Assembly: GCA_002316585.1 (NCBI GenBank) | Contig: DCDU01000214.1 | Location: forward strand, 1 to 8,751 | Direction of reading: 5' to 3' | DNA length: 8,751 nucleotides | Source of the DNA: Firmicutes bacterium UBA1047 | GTDB taxonomy: Bacteria; Bacillota; Clostridia; Tissierellales; Sedimentibacteraceae | Shown: piece after piece, positions 1 through 5,605 of the stretch | Layout: every line of letters begins with the position of its first letter | How positions within the stretch are numbered: the first letter of the stretch is position 1 | Notes under the pieces: model-generated | Databases searched by the model: none | What the model saw: only the letters and a program-made list of their open reading frames with translations | Told to the model about the DNA's origin: nothing | Position numbers and translations under genes: made by a program

Positions 1-19
1 AATCTGGATGGCGCCTCCA
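1..19 (+). tRNA. 3' end of tRNA-Cys (partial, cut by window edge)
   Basis: The first 19 bases read as the last part of the T loop, the 3' half of a T stem (CTGGA, 4-8), a 3' acceptor strand TGGCGCC (9-15), a U at the discriminator position (16) and an encoded CCA (17-19). The implied 5' end GGCGCCA and the U73 discriminator are typical of bacterial tRNA-Cys. The anticodon is outside the window, so the identity is inferred. A separate tRNA-Arg begins 11 nt later, so the two are probably co-transcribed. Confidence 0.72.
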
Positions 20-30
20 AAATATTTTTT

Positions 31-104
31 GCACCCTTAGCTCAGTTGGATAGAGTGTTCGACTACGAATCGAGAGGTCGTGGGTTCGAATCCCCCAGGG
101 TGCA
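31..104 (+). tRNA. tRNA-Arg (anticodon ACG)
   Basis: A full 74-nt cloverleaf can be folded. The acceptor stem is GCACCCT/AGGGTGC (31-37 with 97-103), with an A discriminator at 104. The D arm contains AGTTGGATA. The anticodon stem is TTCGA/TCGAG around loop CTACGAA, which gives anticodon ACG at 65-67, read as inosine-CG for CGU/C/A Arg codons. The T loop is TTCGAAT (85-91). CCA is not encoded, unlike the neighbouring tRNA-Cys. The T stem GTGGG/CCCCC has one U-C mismatch at standard pair 50:64, which is unusual but probably tolerated. The 3' half of such a tRNA is a favoured integration site for tyrosine integrases, and an integrase fragment lies just downstream. Confidence 0.95.
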
Positions 105-190
105 TTTGAATTAATGCTTACAGCATTATAGATAATCGAACAAAGCGAATGTCGCTAAAAATTCGTCAAAAGAAAAAGATAATAAAATAA

Positions 191-217
191 CCCTATCAAT
201 CAAAATAGGGCTTTTTT
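191..217. terminator. Bidirectional rho-independent terminator
   Basis: CCCTAT (191-196) and ATAGGG (205-210) form a 6-bp stem with an 8-nt loop. It is followed by a T run (212-217) on the plus strand and by A/T-rich DNA on the other side. It would end the tRNA transcript. The integrase remnant on the minus strand runs into the same hairpin. Confidence 0.7.
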
Positions 218-402
218 ATTTTAGAAGATACCTGATTAAATGTCTTACCTATATTGTTTTTTCTTAACTTCGCATCCAATTTGGAGGTACCATAAAAATT
301 TCTATAAACATGATTACCTCTATCATCATATCCAATAAAAGCACGAACAAGAAAATATTCCTTATCTCCTGCTATCGGATTTGTCTTAGATTTGTTGCCC
401 AT
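196..402 (-). pseudogene. Tyrosine (phage/ICE-type) integrase remnant, N-terminal arm-binding domain only
   Basis: The 68-codon frame contains EYFLVRAFIGYDDRGNHVY followed by RNFYGTSKLDAKLRK. This matches the pattern of the N-terminal arm-type DNA-binding domain of tyrosine integrases (a three-stranded sheet with the consensus 'GYD..G......FYG.SK.EA..K'). Family integrases are usually about 350-400 aa. Here the similarity stops after about residue 50 and the frame closes inside the terminator hairpin, so the core-binding and catalytic R-H-R-Y parts are gone. No Shine-Dalgarno sequence precedes the ATG (402-400). The gene points toward the 3' end of the tRNA-Arg, the usual arrangement for an integrase at an attachment site. 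I read it as a scar of a lost integrated element. The domain assignment is from pattern recognition and is fairly secure; the loss of function is inferred. Confidence 0.62.
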
Positions 403-687
403 TATAAATAAAATTAATAAATTTTTTAAGGATGCAAAGGATTATGTTCTTAAAGTATTCGATTTTTTTATATACTAAATATGTTCAAGGTTTATCTTCT
501 ATAGCCCATCAGATTGTAATTTCTTTAATATTTTTTAATTTTATGATGCTAATAAGCATACTATTTCATCAAATTTGCACGCATTTGCCAGCATTGCAAT
601 CAATACTATTGCTAATATAATTGAACATATATCTTTGGGTTTATTATTAAAAGCTAAAGTTAAAGTTAAAAATATAACAAAAATATA
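403..687. other. Gene-poor AT-rich stretch, possibly decayed element DNA
   Basis: No convincing gene is seen here. On the minus strand a frame from 756 to 541 is open and encodes a hydrophobic tail that includes ILAIVLIAMLANACKFDEIV before a TAA stop. It has no upstream ATG and no ribosome binding site. A plus-strand frame at 432-620 is also hydrophobic and unsupported. Next to an integrase fragment, this may be leftover DNA of the same element, but that is inference. Confidence 0.4.
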
Positions 688-716
688 TTGACAAATACAG
701 GATACGATACTATAAT
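688..716 (+). promoter_or_regulatory. Consensus sigma-A promoter of the permease/OCD-family operon
   Basis: TTGACA (688-693) and TATAAT (711-716) are both exact consensus hexamers separated by exactly 17 bp. The predicted transcription start is near 722-724. The spacer ends in GATACGATAC, a tandem GATAC. A promoter this strong usually needs a repressor, and repeats lie directly downstream. Confidence 0.85.
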
Positions 717-740
717 AGCTACTAAAGGTAGCTACTAAAA
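716..740 (+). promoter_or_regulatory. Operator-like repeat at the transcription start
   Basis: TAGCTACTAAA occurs twice (716-726 and 729-739), a 13-bp period. TAGCTAC (716-722) and GTAGCTA (728-734) also form a perfect 7-bp inverted repeat with a 5-nt spacer. The element overlaps the end of the -10 box and the predicted start site, where a repressor would block initiation. The sub-motif TACTAAA(A) recurs at 2933-2940, over the -10 box of the TrmB-type regulator gene. Binding by that regulator is inferred. Confidence 0.5.
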
Positions 741-901
741 AAGCGTATGAAACAAACTACACTCATCAACTTAATCAAAATTTCTTATAGGTCCCGGGAA
801 ACTTATATAAGATATAGAGTGGAAGTATGTCTAATAATAGACATATAGTTGCAAAACATATATTAATTAAAATTTCAAAAATGATACTTTGGAGGGTTAT
901 T
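741..901 (+). promoter_or_regulatory. Long 5' leader with a perfect hairpin
   Basis: The leader between the predicted start (~723) and the permease ATG is about 180 nt and holds no convincing gene. TATGTCTA (826-833) and TAGACATA (838-845) form a perfect 8-bp stem with an ATAA loop, and CCCGGG (793-798) is a palindrome in otherwise AT-rich sequence. The frame of the permease stays open up to an ATG at 827 inside this hairpin, but that ATG lacks a good ribosome binding site. I do not recognise a known riboswitch class. Confidence 0.35.
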
Positions 902-1771
902 ATGATTGTTAAAATTATTTTAGCTTTGGTAGTTATTGTAAATGGGATATTTGCAATAACATTTATAAAGGATTATATTGCTCATAAGGAAGAAGCTAAT
1001 AATGAACCTATAAAACCGATAACTTTAGCTATAACTGAATTCATTATGTTTTTCTTATCAACATTTGGAATATCTGACTTTGCAATAGGTACAGTAATAT
1101 ATAGCAAATTTAAATGGACTGATGCAAAAAAACTTCCGGGCACGTTAAATGCCGAATGTGTAATACCGGTTGCGGTTATGGCTTTAGCTTATATTTCGTC
1201 AATAGATGTAGATATTACAACTTTGATAGTAGCAATTGTAGCTCAGGTAATAGGTGCTTACATAGGACCGAGATTTGTTGTGAAAATGAATGTAAATATA
1301 ATAAAAATGTTTATATCAACAGGCTTAATCATAGCAGCAGCGCTAATATTAATGGGGAAATTTGGGCTTTATCCGACCGGCGGGGATGCAAACGGCTTAA
1401 CAGGATTCAAGTTGATTTTATTAGGTATTTTAAGCTTTGCATATGGTGCACTTAACAATGTTGGTATTGGCTCCTATGCATTAACAATGGCTACTGTTTA
1501 TGCTTTTGGTTTAAATCCGGGGATAGCTTTCCCTATAATGATGGGTGCTTGTACCTTTTCTGTTCCAATTGGAAGCATGCAATTTATAAAATTTGATTCA
1601 TATTCAAGAAAAATTACTTTATATGCGGCTATATTCGGCTCAATTGGTGTTCTGTTTGCAGCATTTATAGTAAAAAGCTTAGATGTTTCGATGTTGCAGT
1701 GGATAGTTGTGGTAGTAATAATTTACAGTGCATTTACAATTATTAACGATTTAAGAAAAACTAAAAAGTAG
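902..1771 (+). CDS. TauE/SafE-family (DUF81) membrane permease
   Basis: This is a 289-aa integral membrane protein with about eight or nine hydrophobic segments (roughly 1-22, 41-66, 84-100, 105-124, 132-153, 169-187, 190-222, 238-257, 263-283). It carries the two internal repeats of the TauE/SafE family: a loop with GISDFAIGT near residues 56-64 and the equivalent GIGSYALTMATVYAFGLNPG at 188-207. Members export sulfite, sulfonates or other small organic anions; the substrate here cannot be read from sequence. I chose ATG 902 because GGAGGG (891-896) sits 5 nt upstream. The upstream in-frame ATG at 827 would add 25 residues and has no good ribosome binding site. The stop codon overlaps the ribosome binding site of the next gene, so the two genes are co-transcribed and probably translationally coupled. 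Its partner suggests that it moves the substrate or product of that enzyme. Confidence 0.85.
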   Translation: MIVKIILALVVIVNGIFAITFIKDYIAHKEEANNEPIKPITLAITEFIMFFLSTFGISDFAIGTVIYSKFKWTDAKKLPGTLNAECVIPVAVMALAYISSIDVDITTLIVAIVAQVIGAYIGPRFVVKMNVNIIKMFISTGLIIAAALILMGKFGLYPTGGDANGLTGFKLILLGILSFAYGALNNVGIGSYALTMATVYAFGLNPGIAFPIMMGACTFSVPIGSMQFIKFDSYSRKITLYAAIFGSIGVLFAAFIVKSLDVSMLQWIVVVVIIYSAFTIINDLRKTKK

Positions 1772-1781
1772 GGAGAATGAA

Positions 1782-2780
1782 ATGAGAATATTAGTGTTAA
1801 ATGAACAGGATATAATAAATGTATTTACTATGCAAGATGCGATTCAGGCAGATAAGGATGCTTTGGAAATTTATTCAAAGGGCGGAAGTGTTACTCCCTT
1901 GAGAACAAATATAGCCGTTCCGAAAGAGGAAGGTCAAAGCTTGGCTATGCCGGGATATGCCGCTGAGGCTAATGCGTTAGGTGTAAAGATAGTATCAGTT
2001 TACCCGAATAATATCAAAAAAGGACTTACCTCTGTGCCTGCTACAATGGTTTTACAAAATGAGGATACAGGTGAAGTTAATGCAATATTAGATGGTACAT
2101 TTCTGACAAGAATCAGGACAGGTGCCGTTTCAGGTGCGGCTACAGATTTATTAGCTAAAAAAGATTCGAAAATATTTGCCTTATTTGGTACAGGCGGTCA
2201 GGCAGAAACACAATTAGAAGCGGTATTGACAGTAAGAGGCATAGAGGAAGTTAGAGTATTTGACCTTAGCAAAGAAAGAGCTCAAGACTTTGCAGATAAA
2301 ATGGCAGAAAAATTTAATGGGAAATTTAAAGCAAAATATGTTGTTGCAAAAAGCTCAGATGATGCAATAGTTGATGCTGATATAATAACAAGTGTTACAA
2401 CTACTAAAACCCCTGTATTTAATGGAAAATTAGTTAAGAAGGGCGCTCATATAAACGGGGTTGGCTCATTTACGCCTTTTATGCATGAAATAGATGAATA
2501 TATACTCCTTAACGCAGATAAAGTATATGTTGATACTAGAAACGGAGTTCTTAATGAAAGCGGAGATTTTATAATACCAATAAGCGAAGGAAAATGTACA
2601 GAAGATATTATTACGGGAGAGCTTGGTGAATTAATATTAGGTAAAACTATAGGCAGAGAAAGCGATGAAGAAATTACATTTTTTAAAACAGTAGGAAGTG
2701 GAGTTTTAGATGTTGTAACAGCCAGAAGGATTTATGAGAAAGCTGTTGAAAAAAAAGCCGGTCAGATAATAGAATTCTAA
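1782..2780 (+). CDS. Ornithine cyclodeaminase / mu-crystallin family NAD(P)-dependent enzyme
   Basis: The 332-aa protein has the usual length and motifs of the OCD/mu-crystallin family: K69 in GVKIVSVYP, R112 in TRIRTGAVSG, the dinucleotide loop GTGGQAETQ (136-144), D161 ending the second strand of the Rossmann fold (favouring NAD over NADP), and VGSGVLDV near 304-311. Family members include ornithine cyclodeaminase, alanine dehydrogenase, ketimine reductases and opine-type synthases. At the site where true ornithine cyclodeaminase has its catalytic Asp (GGDCPGK region, D228 in the Pseudomonas enzyme) this protein reads VGSFTP (227-232), so ornithine cyclisation is unlikely and an imine/ketimine reductase or amino-acid dehydrogenase is more probable. 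The ribosome binding site GGGAG at 1771-1775 begins at the permease stop codon. Expected to be cytoplasmic. Substrate unknown. Confidence 0.85.
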   Translation: MRILVLNEQDIINVFTMQDAIQADKDALEIYSKGGSVTPLRTNIAVPKEEGQSLAMPGYAAEANALGVKIVSVYPNNIKKGLTSVPATMVLQNEDTGEVNAILDGTFLTRIRTGAVSGAATDLLAKKDSKIFALFGTGGQAETQLEAVLTVRGIEEVRVFDLSKERAQDFADKMAEKFNGKFKAKYVVAKSSDDAIVDADIITSVTTTKTPVFNGKLVKKGAHINGVGSFTPFMHEIDEYILLNADKVYVDTRNGVLNESGDFIIPISEGKCTEDIITGELGELILGKTIGRESDEEITFFKTVGSGVLDVVTARRIYEKAVEKKAGQIIEF

Positions 2781-2805
2781 AAAATATATTACTAATAAGA
2801 TTAAT

Positions 2806-2848
2806 AATTAGAGTTCCTTCAAAAATTAACATTGAGGGAACTCTAATT
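2806..2848 (+). terminator. Long stem-loop terminator after the permease/OCD operon
   Basis: The arms at 2806-2822 and 2832-2848 pair over 17 bp with one G-U pair and a 9-nt loop (2823-2831). The core is AATTAGAGTTCC/GGAACTCTAATT. The downstream T tract is short and broken (TTTGTTAG), so it may act as an imperfect terminator or as a 3' stabiliser. It separates the operon from the regulator gene. Confidence 0.65.
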
Positions 2849-2912
2849 TGTTAGAAATTTATTTAACAAAAGAGAAATAAAGACCTATATATACATAAAT
2901 GGAAAGATTATA

Positions 2913-2941
2913 TTGACTTATATATAGTCTGATACTAAAAT
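2913..2941 (+). promoter_or_regulatory. Sigma-A promoter of the TrmB-type regulator
   Basis: TTGACT (2913-2918) and TAAAAT (2936-2941) are separated by 17 bp. The -10 region reads GATACTAAAAT, against GATACTATAAT at the operon promoter, so the two promoters share bases beyond the -10 box itself. TACTAAAA at 2933-2940 repeats the motif found twice at 720-740, which would fit autoregulation and control of the operon by the same protein. Confidence 0.68.
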
Positions 2942-2973
2942 ATTAAATGTAAGCATTACAAAGGAGGGCTATC

Positions 2974-3780
2974 GTGGATGATATTATAAATTTATTAAGA
3001 AAATTTGATTTCACAGAATCAGAAGCTAAAGCTTATATTACCTTGATACAAAACGGCTCTTGTACTGGATATGAATTAAGCAAGCTATCAGGTGTTCCGC
3101 GCTCTAAAATTTATAATATTTTAGAGATTCTATACAATAAGGGATATGTAACAAATACAAGTGAAGGCAAAACACTTTTATATAAAGCAGAACCAATTGA
3201 TCACATTGCAAGACTAATAAAGAATACTACAGAAGACAGATTGAATTTGCTTTCAAAGAATATTTCAAAATATAGCTCAGAAAAGGATGATGGGAAAATA
3301 TGGAACCTGAACAGCTATGAAGCAATTATAAATAAATGTCTTGAAATGATAGAAAGTGCGAAATATGAAATATTAATTGAAATATGGGATGATGATTTAA
3401 CTGAAAGGATAGAAAATGCTATTGTTGAAAAAGAAAATTCTATAGAAAGAGTTTTAGTAGTCTTTTACGATCCTCTTAAGAATTATCAAACTAAAATTAA
3501 AAACTTTTATAAACATAGATTTGAGCAAGAAAAATTTAAAGAAAATGATGGAAATAGGTGGATTATGATTGCAACTGACTCAAATAAGATGCTTAATGCC
3601 ACAATTCGCAATAATATGGTAGCTGAAGGTATAGTAACTAAAAATTCCGGCATGGTATTTTTTGCTCATGAATATATAAAACATGATGCATATACCCTTA
3701 AAATGATAGATGTATTAGGAGAAGAAAAAGTTAATGAGATTTTTGGAAGTAATATGAAAGGAATTAGAGATATATTTTAG
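2974..3780 (+). CDS. TrmB-family transcriptional regulator
   Basis: The 268-aa protein starts with a winged helix-turn-helix of TrmB type at about residues 5-72. Its landmarks are SEAKAYITLIQNG, then YELSKLSGVPRSKIYNILE with the recognition helix, then the wing ending in LLYKAEP. A coiled linker follows (about 75-105), then a C-terminal effector domain typical of TrmB proteins, which usually bind a sugar or other small metabolite. The start is GTG at 2974, with AGGAGGG at 2962-2968 just upstream; the nearby ATG at 2978 is out of frame. The gene has its own promoter and terminator and follows the permease/enzyme operon in the same direction. Shared promoter motifs make it the likely regulator of that operon and of itself. 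The ligand is not evident. Confidence 0.83.
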   Translation: MDDIINLLRKFDFTESEAKAYITLIQNGSCTGYELSKLSGVPRSKIYNILEILYNKGYVTNTSEGKTLLYKAEPIDHIARLIKNTTEDRLNLLSKNISKYSSEKDDGKIWNLNSYEAIINKCLEMIESAKYEILIEIWDDDLTERIENAIVEKENSIERVLVVFYDPLKNYQTKIKNFYKHRFEQEKFKENDGNRWIMIATDSNKMLNATIRNNMVAEGIVTKNSGMVFFAHEYIKHDAYTLKMIDVLGEEKVNEIFGSNMKGIRDIF

Positions 3781-3786
3781 AAATTG

Positions 3787-3812
3787 AAGCCCTATTAATA
3801 AGGCTTTTTTAT
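3787..3812 (+). terminator. Rho-independent terminator of the TrmB-type gene
   Basis: AAGCC (3787-3791) pairs with GGCTT (3802-3806) around a 10-nt loop and is followed by a T run (3805-3810). It begins 6 nt after the stop codon. Confidence 0.8.
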
Positions 3813-3858
3813 TACAAAAAATACATAAAAGACAATACTTTAGAAAATATTTAATAAC

Positions 3859-3899
3859 TTGTGTAGACTTTTAAAATGATGTATCATGAGAGTATGATA
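3859..3899 (+). promoter_or_regulatory. Probable promoter with overlapping dyad repeats
   Basis: TTGTGT (3859-3864) and TATCAT (3882-3887) are 17 bp apart and fit a moderate promoter for the downstream lipoprotein remnant. The -10 box is embedded in dyads: ATGAT-GT-ATCAT (3876-3887) and TATCAT-N6-ATGATA (3882-3899). Together these make three ATGAT half-sites, as expected for a repressor operator. The bound protein is unknown. Confidence 0.4.
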
Positions 3900-3943
3900 T
3901 AAAAAAATTTTCTATTAATTAAGAAAGAGGGTAGCACTTTATA

Positions 3944-4207
3944 ATGAAGAAATATATTTATGTTATGTGCATTTTTTATTAATAGTAATTAATTTTTACT
4001 AGCTGTAAAAGTCTTAATACAAACAATTCAGTTGATGTGAATGTAGATTCCGATGGACAAAGTAATGAAGACAATAATGAAAATTTTGATGAACAAAGCA
4101 CAGATATTTCTGAAGACAATCTTACACCATTGGAAGAAGCAACACCTGAACAGTTAAGTTTTATTAATCTTAATAAAAATATAAATGGTCAAAAAATCAT
4201 GGGATAA
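3944..4207 (+). pseudogene. Small lipoprotein gene disrupted in its signal peptide
   Basis: ATG 3944 opens a frame reading MKKYIYVMCIFY, then hits three consecutive stops (TAA TAG TAA, 3980-3988). The same frame reopens to give IFTSCKSLNTNNSV and a long acidic, Asn/Asp/Glu-rich tail ending at TAA 4205-4207. If the T6 run at 3972-3977 had one more T and the T5 run at 3993-3997 one fewer, the reading would be MKKYIYVMCIFLLIVINFTSC, a textbook lipoprotein signal peptide with lipobox FTSC. The gene therefore carries two opposite single-base changes in T runs: decay, phase variation or read error. The mature part is only about 65 aa of low-complexity linker and ends inside the terminator hairpin, so the 3' part may also be missing. 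An AGAGGG site (3926-3931) lies 12 nt upstream of the ATG. No function can be given. Confidence 0.6.
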
Positions 4208-4223
4208 TTTCCCATGATTTTTT
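4191..4223. terminator. Bidirectional terminator between convergent genes
   Basis: A perfect 14-bp stem (4191-4204 with 4210-4223) around the loop TAATT has the core ATCATGGGA/TCCCATGAT. It is flanked by A6 on the left and T6 on the right, so it works on both strands. It would end the lipoprotein remnant on the plus strand and the rhodanese operon on the minus strand. Confidence 0.85.
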
Positions 4224-4270
4224 AAACCCTAACCCCGTTTTATTGAGTTTTTTTCCCTGTTTTTAATTTT

Positions 4271-4888
4271 TTACTGGGCATTAATTAAATAGTTTACTTC
4301 AACATTTAATTCTTCAGTGTCAGTCATGAACTCTCTGAATTGTTCGCCTGTATATTGAGCCATTCCGCCGATATTATATACTTTGCTCATATCATAACCG
4401 TTAGCGGCCAACATTTTCATAAGCATTGCAACTCTGCCACCGGATTGGCACATAAGCATAAGATTTTTGTCTTTCGGGAAAAGAGCATTTAAGATAGCTC
4501 CCGATGAGTCATAGACAGCTACAGGCTCATCATGAGTTCCTCTGAATAACTGCGGGAACCCTTCGGTTCCTGCATTTTCATTATAGATATATGCAAAGAA
4601 TGGAATTACCTCGAAATTCTTAAAGTGTTTCTTTGAATAATCTTCGTAATTTCTAAGGTCAATATATACCGAATCCTCTCTGTTCATATAATCCAATAAA
4701 TTCTCATGATTAATGCCGGAATTTTCGAAAGTATAATCGCCTTCAACTTTTTGAGCTGCCGGAAGCTCTGCCAATTTTTCTTCCTGTACCGGTGTCGGGC
4801 TCGGTGCCGGTGCCGGTGCTGTTGCGCACCCTGTTAATACAATTGTAAGTATTAATAATAATGATAGTAGTCTTTTAAATTTTAACAT
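4271..4888 (-). CDS. Rhodanese-domain lipoprotein
   Basis: The 205-aa protein has a lipoprotein signal peptide (LLLILTIVLTGC, lipidated Cys 21), a Pro/Ala-rich tether (22-45) and one rhodanese-like domain (about 55-195). The domain carries the catalytic loop CQSGGR, with Cys147 and Arg152, after the strand NLMLM, and YIDLRNYEDY at 75-84 in the place of the usual 'D.R...E'. Rhodaneses carry sulfane sulfur as a Cys persulfide, and the intact C-x-x-G-x-R loop suggests activity. Lipidation places it on the outer face of the membrane. A segment between about 92 and 140 is less typical of rhodaneses. It starts 9 nt after the FMN-binding gene, whose TAG stop is part of its own ribosome binding site TAGGAGGG, so the two are translationally coupled. 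Likely role: an extracytoplasmic sulfur-transfer partner of the flavoprotein (inference). Confidence 0.85.
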   Translation of the reverse strand: MLKFKRLLSLLLILTIVLTGCATAPAPAPSPTPVQEEKLAELPAAQKVEGDYTFENSGINHENLLDYMNREDSVYIDLRNYEDYSKKHFKNFEVIPFFAYIYNENAGTEGFPQLFRGTHDEPVAVYDSSGAILNALFPKDKNLMLMCQSGGRVAMLMKMLAANGYDMSKVYNIGGMAQYTGEQFREFMTDTEELNVEVNYLINAQ

Positions 4889-4897
4889 ATTACCCTC

Positions 4898-5605
4898 CTA
4901 ATTATTAAAGAATTCGTCTGCTGCATGGTAGTCCATAATTGAATTCAGTATTCTTATTATGTTGTTAGCTGAAACAGTAGCGCCTGATAAAGCGTCAGTT
5001 GTGTAACCGTCTCTTCCTTCACCTTCTTGATATTCTTCTACCTTAATATCATCAATTGTGCTTAAAGAGTGAATATACTTTGAGTCTTTTTGCGGGAAAA
5101 ATGGTATGTATTCTGTCATAAAAAGTTCGTAAGTCACTCCTGCAGGCACGGGGTCCGAATCTCCCCAATGTCCTCCGTTATAATGACCCGTAGAATCCTT
5201 ATCGAATGACAGAAATTTAACTTTTACATCTTCAGGATTCTTGCTTTCCGGCAAGGTCAGTTCTACATACATTGTTTGCCACATATTTACCGAAGCTTCC
5301 CTGCATGTACATGAAAGGTATGAAACCTGATATTTAATGTAATCTCTTGCCCGATATTTGAAATTTACAAAAGCATAGAAAGGTGTTTCATTCTTTGGTC
5401 CGTCAATATGTGCATGAGGAATTACAGAAACAACATTTCCTATGCCATTTGGACCAAGCCCCGCACTGTTGTTTAAAAAGTCATTTACTTGTTCAATAGT
5501 AATATCTGCCTTAGAATCCGCCGAATTTTGAGTATTGCTGCATCCCGATACGATGAAAATTAAAATCAGTACCAAGACTGCAAAAATATAGTGTTTCCTT
5601 TTCAT
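4898..5605 (-). CDS. FMN-binding (ApbE-flavinylated) lipoprotein
   Basis: The 235-aa protein has a lipoprotein signal peptide (hydrophobic 6-19, lipobox VSGC, Cys22). Near the C terminus is D204-ALSGATVS-212, which matches the D-x-x-S/T-G-A-T motif of FMN-binding domains. In that family ApbE attaches FMN covalently to the Thr, predicted here as Thr210. The middle part (60-170) is unusual: it has a C-T-C pair (Cys99, Cys101) in YLSCTCREASVNMW, plus GHYNGGHWGDSDP, and I cannot assign it to a known domain. The ribosome binding site AGGAGG is 4 nt upstream of the ATG. It is the first gene of an operon with a rhodanese lipoprotein, so it probably works at the cell surface as an electron carrier or reductase linked to sulfur chemistry. 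Motif and secretion are seen directly; the partner relationship is inferred from context. No apbE is present in the window. Confidence 0.8.
   Translation of the reverse strand: MKRKHYIFAVLVLILIFIVSGCSNTQNSADSKADITIEQVNDFLNNSAGLGPNGIGNVVSVIPHAHIDGPKNETPFYAFVNFKYRARDYIKYQVSYLSCTCREASVNMWQTMYVELTLPESKNPEDVKVKFLSFDKDSTGHYNGGHWGDSDPVPAGVTYELFMTEYIPFFPQKDSKYIHSLSTIDDIKVEEYQEGEGRDGYTTDALSGATVSANNIIRILNSIMDYHAADEFFNN

Noticed and set aside
432..620. Plus-strand hydrophobic 62-codon frame
   Set aside because: No ribosome binding site, no recognisable family, AT-rich chance composition; the opposite strand also has an equally long unsupported frame.
541..756. Minus-strand hydrophobic frame with tail CKFDEIVCLLAS
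   Set aside because: No start codon near its beginning, no ribosome binding site, and it overlaps a perfect plus-strand promoter; could be a remnant but not supported enough for its own entry.
827..901. 25-residue N-terminal extension of the permease from ATG 827
   Set aside because: No good ribosome binding site there and the ATG sits in a perfect hairpin; GGAGGG before ATG 902 is far better and the protein then starts with a transmembrane helix.
1156..1455. 99-codon Cys-rich plus-strand frame inside the permease gene
   Set aside because: It is the +1-frame shadow of the permease; its Cys and Asn richness comes from the codons of the real frame.
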